The notes below the pieces were generated by a model. It ran no database searches. It was not told the DNA's origin and saw only the letters and a program-made list of their open reading frames with translations. The position numbers and the translations under genes are program-made. Below, piece after piece: positions 28,290-36,390 of a DNA stretch of 64,000 nucleotides (its first letter is position 1; every line of letters begins with the position of its first letter). The stretch covers positions 99,476 to 163,475 of the forward strand of contig DASVCR010000034.1 of the NCBI GenBank assembly GCA_036381515.1, written 5' to 3'. Source of the stretch: ZC4RG20 sp036381515 (GTDB lineage: Bacteria; Pseudomonadota; Gammaproteobacteria; Steroidobacterales; Rariloculaceae).

Positions 28290-28322
28290 GGCGCGAGGGC
28301 AGGCGGCCGCAGCCCTCGCGCC
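28290..28322 (+). terminator. Hairpin after the TonB receptor gene
   Basis: A perfect 11-bp stem (GGCGCGAGGGC / GCCCTCGCGCC) with an 11-base loop begins seven bases after the stop codon. No real T-tract follows, so it may be a 3'-end stabiliser or a factor-assisted terminator. Confidence 0.5.
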
Positions 28323-28376
28323 GTTCTCCTGCCCGCACCTGCTGCCCGCACCTGCAGGCGGCCCCTCGCGCCCGTC

Positions 28377-28391
28377 CGGCACGAGCCTTGC
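28377..28391 (+). promoter_or_regulatory. Sigma-54 promoter of the 28436 membrane-protein gene
   Basis: CGGCACG-AGCC-TTGC followed by A; only the first base differs from the TGGCAYR-N4-TTGCA consensus, and GG/GC spacing is exact. Expected start is about 28403, with GGAGG before the ATG at 28436. No CGGGAC dyads are seen upstream; a direct repeat of TGCCCGCACCTG lies at about 28330-28355. Confidence 0.6.
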
Positions 28392-28435
28392 ACGCTGGAA
28401 AGGTCTCAGTTGCGCTTCGAGAAACGGAGGTCGTC

Positions 28436-29347
28436 ATGGCAACGGTTGCCGAACAGAGACCGATGCACGAGCGCCGACACCACGAGCGACGGCGAGGCTG
28501 GCCTTCACCGTTTACGAGAGCAGAAGGCATGAAGGTATCGTGGGGCGGCATCATCGGCGGCGTGCTCGTCGCGCTGGGCCTGTTGATGCTGCTCACGTCG
28601 CTCGGGCTGGCGATCGGCATCACGGCGGTGGATCCCGGCCAGACGGGCGCGGCGGCGCTCGGGACCGGAGCGGGGATCTGGGGTGCCGTCTCCCTGCTGG
28701 TGTCGCTCTTCCTCGGGGGCCTCGTGGCCACGCGGGTCGGCGCGATCACCGACCGCACGACGGCGTTTTTCCAGGGCGCGCTCGTCTGGGTCGTCGGCAT
28801 GCTGCTGATCGCGTACCTCGCGGCAAGCGGCGTCGCGTCGCTCGCGAGCGGCGTCTTCGGCGTCGTAGGGGGTGCCGCGCAGACGGTCGGCCAGGCGGTC
28901 CAGGGACAAGGCGGCGTCGACATCGACACTTCCGGTACCGCACAGCAGATCGCGCAGCGCCTCCGGGACCCGCAGACGGCCGAGCGGATCGCGTCGGTGA
29001 CCGGCCTGCCGAGGAACGACGTGCAGTCGACGCTCGAGCAGACCGCGGCGCGCGTCGAGGCCAATGCGGACGATCCGGCCGCGGCGGCGGAAGCGGCGCG
29101 GCAGGGCGCGGCTCAGCTCATGCAGCAGGCCCGCGAGAGCGGAGCGCTGGCCGAGCAGGCAGAGCGGATTCAACCGGAAGTGAGCACGGCCGCGTGGGTC
29201 ACGTTCTTCGCGCTCGTGCTGTCGCTCGCGGCCGCGGTGATCGGCTCGATGCTCGGGCGGCGCAAATCGGAGGTGGTCACGACCGGGTTGCCCGGAGCCA
29301 CGACGGCGCAGGAACCGAGGGTGACCACGACCCAGGTCCCGAGCTGA
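28436..29347 (+). CDS. Uncharacterised four-helix membrane protein
   Basis: A 303-residue protein I do not recognise. A basic N-terminus is followed by three or four Gly/Leu/Val-rich membrane segments (about 34-60, 80-102, 112-150), a soluble helical stretch rich in Ala, Gln and Arg (about 160-245) and a final membrane segment (about 255-277), then a Thr-rich tail. GGAGG precedes the ATG and a sigma-54 promoter lies 45 bp upstream, which hints at stress- or nutrient-dependent expression. Confidence 0.75.
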   Translation: MATVAEQRPMHERRHHERRRGWPSPFTRAEGMKVSWGGIIGGVLVALGLLMLLTSLGLAIGITAVDPGQTGAAALGTGAGIWGAVSLLVSLFLGGLVATRVGAITDRTTAFFQGALVWVVGMLLIAYLAASGVASLASGVFGVVGGAAQTVGQAVQGQGGVDIDTSGTAQQIAQRLRDPQTAERIASVTGLPRNDVQSTLEQTAARVEANADDPAAAAEAARQGAAQLMQQARESGALAEQAERIQPEVSTAAWVTFFALVLSLAAAVIGSMLGRRKSEVVTTGLPGATTAQEPRVTTTQVPS

Positions 29348-29452
29348 CGGCGTCCTTCAGGATCGGCGGGCGCCGGGGCAGAGCGGCGTCCGCCGAGCCC
29401 GGCAGCATTCGCCCCGCCCCGGCGGCACTGCCGAGCCCGTATACTCGCGTCG

Positions 29453-29770
29453 ATGTTCGACTACTCGACGCTCCTGTTCCTCATGCTGCTCGCCGCCGTG
29501 GTCGGCGTCTGGCACGACAACATCCGGGTGCGGGAAGCGGCGAACCGGATCGCGGCCGACGCGTGCAGGCGCAGCGATCTGCAGATGCTCGACGGCACCG
29601 TCGCGCTCGCCGCGCTGCGCCCGCGCTTCGACCTGCGCAACGGCCTGCGCATCGAGCGGACGTATGTCTTCGACTATGCCGTCGACGGCGTGATGCGGGC
29701 GACGGGATTCATCATCATGCTCGGTCACGTCCCGCAGCACGTCGGGCTCGAGCGGGGGAACGCCCGCTGA
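29453..29770 (+). CDS. DUF3301 protein
   Basis: A 105-residue protein with one N-terminal membrane helix (LLFLMLLAAVVGVW), then REAANRIAADACRR, LQMLDGTVAL and RTYVFDYAVDGVMRATGFI, the pattern of DUF3301, a gammaproteobacterial family of unknown function. A -10-like TATACT lies about 10 bp before the ATG, so the message may have a very short leader. Confidence 0.85.
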   Translation: MFDYSTLLFLMLLAAVVGVWHDNIRVREAANRIAADACRRSDLQMLDGTVALAALRPRFDLRNGLRIERTYVFDYAVDGVMRATGFIIMLGHVPQHVGLERGNAR

Positions 29771-29816
29771 GCAGGCGCCGACGCGTCGCGTGACCGTCGT
29801 CGCGGGAGGCGCCTAG

Positions 29817-30230
29817 CTAGCGGCCGGCACGCTCCGTGTGCCCGGCGTGATCGGCGGGGACAGAGGGTACCTCCGCCGGAACCGTGCGCGGGCGGACGTC
29901 GAGCATCCGGCCGTCCGCGGCCGTGACCTCGACCTCGGTGCCGACGGGCAGCGAAGGGGCCCCGTCCGTCGCTCGGGCGCGCCAGATCTCCATGCCCACG
30001 CGGACGCGCACCGTGCCGGTCTTCGCGCCGTCGTCGATGACGCGGCCGGTCGCGCCGACGAGATGATCGTTCGGCTTCTGCGGCGGCGGGCGTTGCCGAG
30101 TCGACAGGTCGGACAAATATCGCCTCAACCGGTCGGACCACGACTCCCAGAAGAAGGCCCAGACGAGATATCCGGCGCCGAACAGCAGGACGCCGAGCAG
30201 CAGCAGCCCGCTCAGAAAGTCGGCGCTCAT
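29817..30230 (-). CDS. NfeD-like OB-fold membrane protein
   Basis: A 137-residue protein: membrane helix at about 5-28, a basic linker, then an NfeD C-terminal OB-fold (LVGATGRVIDDGAKTGTVRVRVGMEIWRARA, here cited as separate strands GATGRVIDD and GTVRVRVGMEIWRA). NfeD proteins partner membrane-protein quality control (SPFH/stomatin and protease modules); neither is in the window. Convergent with the DUF3301 gene. Confidence 0.75.
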   Translation of the reverse strand: MSADFLSGLLLLGVLLFGAGYLVWAFFWESWSDRLRRYLSDLSTRQRPPPQKPNDHLVGATGRVIDDGAKTGTVRVRVGMEIWRARATDGAPSLPVGTEVEVTAADGRMLDVRPRTVPAEVPSVPADHAGHTERAGR

Positions 30231-30336
30231 CGCGAAGTCCCGGTCATCGATCGCCCAACGTCACGCCTGATCATCGTCACGTCCGCGCGGGACGGTCGAC
30301 GATCGGGTTGCGCATTTGCCTGCTGCGCATCGCGCG

Positions 30337-32238
30337 TCACGTCGTCGCCCTCGTATTGCGGAACACCAGCGCCAGCGCGACGGCGAGCACGATCGCCTGC
30401 GCGAGCAGGGTCTGCCAGCTCGGATAGATGCCGAGCACGTCGATGCGCGGGAACGTGACCCGATCGATCGGCAGCGTGCCCGCCTCCTGGAGCGCGGCAA
30501 CGCCCTTGCCGACGAAGATCACGGCGAGCGCGATCATGATCGCCGCGCTGACGCCGAAGAACTGCCGGAGCGGCAGGCGCACGCCGAGCCGGAAGACGAG
30601 CCAGGCGATCGCGACGATCGAGACGGCCGCGACGACGAAGCCGGCGACGATCGCGCGCGAAACCGAAGGCGCCGACGACTGCACCCACAGCGCCTGGAAG
30701 AACAGCACGGTCTCGAACACTTCCCGGTATGCCGCGATGAACGCGATGCCGGCGATCGCCCAGAGGCTGCGCCGGTTGAGCGCCGCTCGCACGCTGCTTT
30801 GAATGAAGGTCTGCCAGCGGCGCGCGTTCAGCTTGCTGTGCATCCAGAACCCGACGTAGAACAGCACCGCGGCGGCGATCAGCGCCGTGATGCCTTCGGT
30901 CAGCTCGCGAGTCGCGCCCGAGATCTCGATCAGATAGTTCGACACGGCCCACGTGAGCACGCCGACGCCGAGCGCCGCGAGCCAGCCGCCGTGCAGCCAG
31001 CGCAGCGCGTCGCGGCGGCCCGTCTGGCCGAGGAACGCGGCCATCGCGCCGATCACGAGAATCGCCTCGAGGCCCTCGCGCAGCAGGATCACGAGCGCGC
31101 TCGTGAAGGCGACGCCGGGAGACAGCGACTCCTCGGAGCGCAGGTCGCGAGCGTCCTGCAGCAGCGAGAGCGCGCGCTCGCCGGCGATGCGGACCTGATC
31201 GACGGGCTCGCCGCGACGGATCGCCGTGCGCAGCGCCGTCATCGCGTTCTCGACGTCGATCACGAGATCGGGCCGCGTCGTGTTGAGCGCGGCCTCGGCG
31301 AGCTCGAAGCCTTCGAGGTACGCGTCGACGGCGAGGTCCGCGGCCGCCGCGGTGTCGCCCGCGGCATAGGCCTCGACGCTGCGCCGGACGCCGTCCATCG
31401 CGACACTGAGCGGGTCGCGGCGCGCCTGTGCGAGCGCGTCCGGGTGCAGGCGCAGCCACGCGAGGAGGCTCGCCTCCGGTTCGCCCTGCCGGGCCGCGAC
31501 CTCGGAGAGACGGCTCGTCGTCACGTCGCGCAGGCTCGGCAGCAGCCCGTTCTGCCGCTCGCGGTACGCTTGCTCGCCGCGAGCACGCGTTTCGGCGTCG
31601 ACGTGCATGCCGCCGACGTAGAACGCAAGGGCCCAGCGCTGCTCGGCGGTCAGCTGCGGGAACGGCGTCATGCCGGTGCCCTCGACGCCCAGGGTGATCG
31701 TGTTGTAGAGGCCGTACAGGCTACGGTCGCGCGCACGCGCCGGATCGGTGAAGTCGGTCGGCGCGGGCTCGAGGCCCTGGCCGGCGGGGCCGTCGCCCGC
31801 TCCGGTCTCGCCGTGACAATGCGCGCACCACATCGCGTAGAGCTCCGGGGCCGCCGCGAGATCGGGAGTCTGCGCGGGCGCGGCGGTCACCGACGTCGAC
31901 GTCAGCAGGATACTGCCCATCTCTCCCGCGAGCCGCGCGACGACGGGAGGGTCCGCCTTTGCGGCGATCGCCTCCTCGAGCTCGCGCGCGAGCGGCTGCA
32001 GCGCGTCCCGGGACGGTCCCGCGGGCAGCGCGGCGATCTCCTGCTGGATCAGCGCCGAGAACTCCTGCATCTCGGCGTACTCGAGGTCGCTGACGACCTC
32101 GCCGTTCTGCACCGCCTCCGGGTAATCCACGCCGACGTAGTCGACGAGCTGCGCGAGGCGCGCGGGATCGGCCGATGCGGCCGCGATCGGCAGCAAGACC
32201 GATGCGAGCAGGGCGAGCAAACGCGAGTGGGCGAGCAT
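30337..32238 (-). CDS. Cytochrome c - FTR1 fusion iron permease
   Basis: A 633-residue fusion. Signal peptide 1-25; a helical periplasmic region; a cytochrome c domain with WCAHCHGETGAGDG; a further helical region; then the FTR1 membrane domain with the first motif LLREGLEAILVIGAM and the second REVFE in IAAYREVFETVLFF. FTR1 proteins take up Fe(III) generated by oxidation of Fe(II), and the fused haem domain is thought to handle that electron. The ATG at 32238 was chosen for the signal peptide. A TTGAGA-N17-TAACAT promoter lies upstream. Confidence 0.92.
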   Translation of the reverse strand: MLAHSRLLALLASVLLPIAAASADPARLAQLVDYVGVDYPEAVQNGEVVSDLEYAEMQEFSALIQQEIAALPAGPSRDALQPLARELEEAIAAKADPPVVARLAGEMGSILLTSTSVTAAPAQTPDLAAAPELYAMWCAHCHGETGAGDGPAGQGLEPAPTDFTDPARARDRSLYGLYNTITLGVEGTGMTPFPQLTAEQRWALAFYVGGMHVDAETRARGEQAYRERQNGLLPSLRDVTTSRLSEVAARQGEPEASLLAWLRLHPDALAQARRDPLSVAMDGVRRSVEAYAAGDTAAAADLAVDAYLEGFELAEAALNTTRPDLVIDVENAMTALRTAIRRGEPVDQVRIAGERALSLLQDARDLRSEESLSPGVAFTSALVILLREGLEAILVIGAMAAFLGQTGRRDALRWLHGGWLAALGVGVLTWAVSNYLIEISGATRELTEGITALIAAAVLFYVGFWMHSKLNARRWQTFIQSSVRAALNRRSLWAIAGIAFIAAYREVFETVLFFQALWVQSSAPSVSRAIVAGFVVAAVSIVAIAWLVFRLGVRLPLRQFFGVSAAIMIALAVIFVGKGVAALQEAGTLPIDRVTFPRIDVLGIYPSWQTLLAQAIVLAVALALVFRNTRATT

Positions 32239-32272
32239 GCGCGGCGAACCCCAGGGAGCCAAAACCGAGGTG

Positions 32273-32301
32273 ATGTTATTGCTTGTGATTCGCGTTCTCA
32301 A
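32273..32301 (-). promoter_or_regulatory. Sigma-70-type promoter of the FTR1 gene
   Basis: On the minus strand TTGAGA (32301-32296) and TAACAT (32278-32273) are 17 bp apart, 35 bp before the start codon. No clear Fur box is seen. Confidence 0.5.
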
Positions 32302-32510
32302 ACGTTCTTGGCGGTACTGCCCGTCGGGTTCGTCGGTGACCGGTCGTGCCGCGGCCGGCGACCCGGGCACGTGAGCCGCCACGTCAGCTACGGCGAGGCC
32401 CCTGTGCCGCCGCCGGGACGCGGTGGCGCAGGAACAGGGTCCGGACGGATCTGGACTTTGTCCGGGAAGTCGTCGAACGTTGTCCGTGCCCGAAAAACGG
32501 AGTGCGGACG

Positions 32511-32972
32511 ATGAGCGACAACCCTTTCACTGCGAGCGTCCATTATCGGAATCCGAAGGCGGCGGTCGACTGGCTCGCCAGGGCCTTCGGCTTCGAGCTC
32601 ACGATGCTGATCGAATCCCCGGACGACGAGCGGATGCTGCACGCCGAGATGAGTCTCGGCGGACGCGGGCGGATCATGATCGGCGGCGAGTGGGAAGGGC
32701 GGATCCGCAGCCCCGCCTCCGCGGGCGGCATCAATACGCAGGTGATTCACGTCGACATCGACGAGGACGTCGATGCGCACTGCGCGAAAGCGCGCGCGGC
32801 GGGCGCGGTCGTCGCCGCCGAGCCCGAGGATCAGTTCTACGGCGCGCGGACCTATCGCGCTCTGGATCCCGAGGGGCACATGTGGACGTTCGCGCGATTC
32901 GTGCGCGAGGTCTCTCGCGAGGAGGCGGAGAAGGCGATCGGCGCCTCCATCTACGCGCCGGGGTGGAAGTGA
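32511..32972 (+). CDS. VOC / glyoxalase-like protein (PhnB type)
   Basis: A 153-residue protein with the vicinal-oxygen-chelate pattern: VHYRNPKAAVDWLARAFGFEL at the start, a middle strand VIHVDIDEDVDAHCAKARAAG and a DPEGHMWTFARF ending. Such proteins bind a metal and small ligands; many are of unknown specificity. ATG 32511 was chosen because the conserved start follows at once and CGGAG lies upstream. Confidence 0.88.
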   Translation: MSDNPFTASVHYRNPKAAVDWLARAFGFELTMLIESPDDERMLHAEMSLGGRGRIMIGGEWEGRIRSPASAGGINTQVIHVDIDEDVDAHCAKARAAGAVVAAEPEDQFYGARTYRALDPEGHMWTFARFVREVSREEAEKAIGASIYAPGWK

Positions 32973-33054
32973 GCCGCTCCTGAGCAGATCGAGGCCCTTC
33001 CATCGAGGTCATCGCAGCCGGGGACGCGCATGCGTTCGTCTCTGCGCCGGCTAG

Positions 33055-33351
33055 CTAACCGCCTGCGACCGCTCCGATGATCAGGAAAGGCTCGGCGCCC
33101 GAAGCGATCGCGGCGGGCAGCGGCGCATCCGGCGGCTCGTGCGTGACGTCCTCCTGGCAGGCGAAAAAGCGCACGAGCGGGCGGCGCTTCTTCGTGACGT
33201 GATCGCGCACGGTGCCGCGCAGCATCGGGTAGCGCGCCTCGAGCGCGTCGAGGATCGACGATTGCGTGACCGGGGCGTCGACGGCGAGGTGCACCTCGCC
33301 GTCGATCCCGGCCAGCCTCCGCAAATGCTGTGGCAGGACGACGCGGATCAT
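33055..33351 (-). CDS. MoaD/ThiS-like ubiquitin-fold protein with C-terminal GG
   Basis: A 98-residue beta-grasp protein: IRVVLPQHLRRLAG, VTQSSILDALEARYPML and a C-terminal GAVAGG. The terminal Gly-Gly is the residue pair that E1-like enzymes adenylate and convert to a thiocarboxylate in MoaD and ThiS. It overlaps the BNR gene by ATGA (33348-33351). The same operon holds an E1-like ThiF/MoeB protein and a cysteine desulfurase-like enzyme, which fits a sulfur-carrier role; the sulfur acceptor is unknown. Confidence 0.85.
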   Translation of the reverse strand: MIRVVLPQHLRRLAGIDGEVHLAVDAPVTQSSILDALEARYPMLRGTVRDHVTKKRRPLVRFFACQEDVTHEPPDAPLPAAIASGAEPFLIIGAVAGG

Positions 33352-34556
33352 CGGATCGTCTGCACCTCGACGGACAGCACCGCCGGCAGATCCCGGACGA
33401 TCGGCTCCCACGTGTCGCCGCCGTTCGCCGACGCGTAAACCTGCCCGCCTGTCGTGCCGAAGTAGATCCCGCACGGATCGAGCGAGTCGACCGCCATCGC
33501 GTCGCGCAGCACGTTCACGTAGCAGTTCTGCTGCGGCAGGCCCTTCGTCAGCGGCTCCCACTCGTGGCCGCCGGTGCGGCTCCTGTAGACGCGCAGCTTC
33601 CCCTCGGGCGGGTAGTGCTCCGAGTCGCTCTTGATCGGTATGACGTAGACCGTCTCGGGCTCGTGCGCGTGCACGTCGATCGGAAAGCCGAAATCGCTCG
33701 GCAGATCGCCGCTGATCTCGTACCACGACTCGCCGCCGTCGTCGCTGCGCATCACGTCCCAGTGCTTCTGCATGAACAGCGTGTTCGGGTTCGACGAATG
33801 CATCGCGATCCGGTGCACGCAGTGGCCGACCTCGGCGTTCGGATCGGGGATGAACTGCGAGACGAGGCCGCGGTTGATCGGCTTCCACGTCTCGCCGCCG
33901 TCCTCGGTCCGGAACGAGCCCGCCGCGGAGATCGCGACGAAGATGCGGTTCGGGTCCTTCGGATCGATCAGGATCGTGTGGAGCCCCATGCCGCCCGCGC
34001 CCGGCTGCCACTGCGGCCCCGACTCGTGGCCGCGGAGGTTCGGCAGCTCGTGCCAGGACTTGCCGCCGTCGGTCGTGCGGAACAGCGCCGCGTCCTCGAC
34101 GCCGGCGTAGCAGACGTCGGGGTCGTGCAGCGACGGCTCGAGGTGCCAGACGCGCGCGAACTCCCACGGATGCTGCGTGCCGTCGTACCACTGGTGCGTC
34201 GTCAGCGGCCGCCGGGCCGTGTCATACGCGAACTTGTTGCTCTCGCCCTTCGGCATGATGAACTCGCCGGTCTCCGGATCGACGCCGGAGGTCTGGTTCT
34301 CCACCCAGTCCTCGCGCGGCGTGCCGGGCTGCTCCCATGTTTTGCCGCCGTCGTTCGAGCGCTGGATGATCTGGCCGAACCAGCTCGAGGTCTGCGACGC
34401 GTAGATGCGGTCCGGGTCCACCGGCGACCCCTTCATGTGATAGATCTCCCAGCCGGCGAAGAACGGGCCGGAGACGGACCAGTCCTTGCGCTTGCCGTCG
34501 GCCGTCAGGATGAAGGCCCCCTTCTTCGTACCGACCAGGACACGGATTGCGGTCAC
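33348..34556 (-). CDS. BNR/Asp-box beta-propeller protein
   Basis: A 402-residue protein without signal peptide. At least six Asp-box or Asp-box-like motifs repeat: SNDGGKTWEQ, TTDGGKSWHE, TEDGGETWKP, SDDGGESWYE, SRTGGHEWEP, SANGGDTWEP, as in sortilin/sialidase propellers. No sialidase arginine triad is evident, so it is probably a binding scaffold. GTG 34556 is preferred because GAGGAG lies ten bases upstream and VLVGTKKGAF follows directly. The MoaD-like gene overlaps its stop, a pairing that suggests that the two proteins work together. Confidence 0.85.
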   Translation of the reverse strand: MTAIRVLVGTKKGAFILTADGKRKDWSVSGPFFAGWEIYHMKGSPVDPDRIYASQTSSWFGQIIQRSNDGGKTWEQPGTPREDWVENQTSGVDPETGEFIMPKGESNKFAYDTARRPLTTHQWYDGTQHPWEFARVWHLEPSLHDPDVCYAGVEDAALFRTTDGGKSWHELPNLRGHESGPQWQPGAGGMGLHTILIDPKDPNRIFVAISAAGSFRTEDGGETWKPINRGLVSQFIPDPNAEVGHCVHRIAMHSSNPNTLFMQKHWDVMRSDDGGESWYEISGDLPSDFGFPIDVHAHEPETVYVIPIKSDSEHYPPEGKLRVYRSRTGGHEWEPLTKGLPQQNCYVNVLRDAMAVDSLDPCGIYFGTTGGQVYASANGGDTWEPIVRDLPAVLSVEVQTIR

Positions 34557-34615
34557 TGCGGGTTCTCCTCGGTTGGATGCTGAACGTTCGGTAGTCGATC
34601 GGCAGGAGCCCAAAT

Positions 34616-36244
34616 CTACATACCTGCCTCCGCGACCTGATCGAGCGCGTCGAGGAGGGCGGCGAGGTCGTCGTCGGTCGTGAACGGGCCCGGGCTGATC
34701 CGCAGCGTGCCGGCCGGGAACGTCCCGATCGCCCGATGGCAGTACGGCGCGCAGTGAAGCCCCGCGCGGACCGCGATGCCGAACGCGTCGTCCAGGATCG
34801 CCGCGGCGTCGTTCGGATCGAGCCCGGCGATGTTGATCGAGAGCGCGCCGACGCGCCGCGCCGTGTCACGCGGACCGTAGACGGTGATGCGCTCGTCGCC
34901 GTCGACGTGCGCGAGGATCCGCTCGAGCAGGCGCCGCTCGTGCGCGAGGGCGGCGTCCGGGCCCCTCGCGAGCACGAAGTCGAGCGCGGCGCCTAAGCCC
35001 GCGATGCCGACCGTGTTCGGCGTGCCGCCCTCGAGGTAATGCGGATAGACCGGCGGCTGCGTCGGGGACGACGAGTCGCCGCCGGTGCCGCCCTCGCGCC
35101 ACGGCCGAAAATTGGGGTCAGAGCCCTTTCCCCCGCCGGCGGAGAAATTGGGGTCAGAGCCCGATTTCCCGGTGCGAGGGTCAAAGCTCGATTTTCCCAA
35201 GCGAGGATCAAAGCTCGATTTTCCCGCGCGAGGGTCAGAGCTCGATTCTCCGGCGCGAGGGTCAGAGCTCGATTCTCCGGCGCGAGGGTCAAAGCTCGAT
35301 TCTCCGGCGCGACGGTCGAAGCTCGATTCTCCGGCGCGGCGGTCGAAGCTCGATTCTCCGCCGCGAGGGTCAGAGCCCGTTTTCTCGACGTAAGGGTGAG
35401 AGCCCGTTTTCTCGCCCTGAGGGTGAGAACCCATTTTCTCGCCGTGAGGGTGAGAGGCCATTTTCTCGCGCGGGTCGGAGTGCATTGTTCCGCGGGTCGG
35501 CGGCGGGAAATCGGGCTCTGACCCCAATTTCTCCGCTAACCCTTCGGCCGCGAAAGCGGGCTCTGACCCCAATTTCCGCCCCGGCGGTGGGCAGCGCTCG
35601 CCGACGTAGAGGATGCCGGTGCCGGTCGGGCCGAGCAGCGCCTTGTGGCCCGGAAACGCGATGAGGTCCGCGCAGAGCGCGGCGACGTCGATCGGCACGA
35701 CGCCCGCGGTCTGTGCGGCATCGACGCAGAAGAGGGCGCCGTGCTCGCGGACGATCGCGCCGACGGCCCCCGCGTCCTGGATCGTGCCGAGCACGTTCGA
35801 CGCGTGCGTCATCACGACGAGGCGCGTGTCCGGGCGGAGCGCGCGCCGCACGTCGTCCGGGTCGACGAAGCCTTGGCCGTCGCAGCCGACACGCGTCAGC
35901 TCGATGCGTCCCGCGTCCGCGAGGCCCTGAAGCGGCCGGCTGACCGAGTTGTGCTCGAGCACGGTCGTGACGACGTGCACGCGCTCGTCCGGCAGCACGC
36001 CCTTGATCGCGATGTTGAGCGCGTCGGTGCAGTTCAGCGTGAAGATCACGCGGCTCGGATCGGAGCCATTGACGAGCCGCGCGATCCGGACGCGCACGTC
36101 GTCGAGCATCCGCTCCGCGTTCACGGCCATCCGATGGCCGCCGCGACCCGGGTTCGCGGCCGCCTCGGCGAGGAAGCGCGCCATGGCCTCGGCAACCTCG
36201 GCCGGTTTCGGGAAGCTCGTCGCCGCGTTGTCGAGGTAGATCAT
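34616..36244 (-). CDS. Cysteine desulfurase family protein (class V aminotransferase) with repeat-encoded insert
   Basis: A 542-residue PLP enzyme where relatives have about 380. The fold is complete: MIYLDNAATSFPKP, EHNSVSRPL, VDAAQTAG, PLP lysine K201 in FPGHKALLGPTGTG, and active cysteine C498 in RAGLHCAP. Between ERCPPPG (about 220) and FRPWREGGTG (about 379) sits an insert of about 157 residues made of 9-residue repeats such as RAGESSFDP, encoded by a 27-bp DNA repeat array. No stop or frame change occurs. It would extend from a surface loop. Lies between the ThiF-like and BNR genes, so it probably supplies sulfur to the MoaD-like protein. Confidence 0.85.
   Translation of the reverse strand: MIYLDNAATSFPKPAEVAEAMARFLAEAAANPGRGGHRMAVNAERMLDDVRVRIARLVNGSDPSRVIFTLNCTDALNIAIKGVLPDERVHVVTTVLEHNSVSRPLQGLADAGRIELTRVGCDGQGFVDPDDVRRALRPDTRLVVMTHASNVLGTIQDAGAVGAIVREHGALFCVDAAQTAGVVPIDVAALCADLIAFPGHKALLGPTGTGILYVGERCPPPGRKLGSEPAFAAEGLAEKLGSEPDFPPPTRGTMHSDPREKMASHPHGEKMGSHPQGEKTGSHPYVEKTGSDPRGGESSFDRRAGESSFDRRAGESSFDPRAGESSSDPRAGESSSDPRAGKSSFDPRLGKSSFDPRTGKSGSDPNFSAGGGKGSDPNFRPWREGGTGGDSSSPTQPPVYPHYLEGGTPNTVGIAGLGAALDFVLARGPDAALAHERRLLERILAHVDGDERITVYGPRDTARRVGALSINIAGLDPNDAAAILDDAFGIAVRAGLHCAPYCHRAIGTFPAGTLRISPGPFTTDDDLAALLDALDQVAEAGM
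35108..35576. repeat. 27-bp tandem repeat array bounded by inverted GGGGTCAGAGCCC copies, inside a CDS
   Basis: About eleven degenerate 27-bp units (core GGGTCAGAGCTCGATT and variants) run from about 35177 to 35470. At the left edge are two direct copies of GGGGTCAGAGCCC (35114-35126, 35150-35162), at the right edge two reversed copies GGGCTCTGACCCC (35513-35525, 35558-35570), each with AAATT/AATTT on the outer side. The same core forms the palindromes at 54402 and 55557. The period is nine codons, so the host reading frame stays open. Confidence 0.9.
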
Positions 36245-36297
36245 GTCGCCGCGTCGTCGAGACGGATCATCTAGGATCGCCGTAACTCAGCCGCAGT

Positions 36298-36353
36298 CGT
36301 CGCGCCGCCCCGCCGCTCGGCCGCACCCGTCGCGTCGCCCGCCGCTCGGCCGC
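36298..36353. repeat. Two direct repeats in the ThiF-desulfurase gap
   Basis: GTCGCG(C/T)CGCCC followed by GCCGCTCGGCCGC occurs twice, about 30 bp apart, in the 146-bp gap between the two genes. No function is evident. Confidence 0.5.
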
Positions 36354-36390
36354 GCCTCGGCGCGCTCGTGCCGCGAGCGCGCCGTTCGGC

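Noticed and set aside
35108..35576. CRISPR array
   Set aside because: Units are 27 bp in direct tandem with no unique spacers, no cas genes nearby, and the region is coding in frame.
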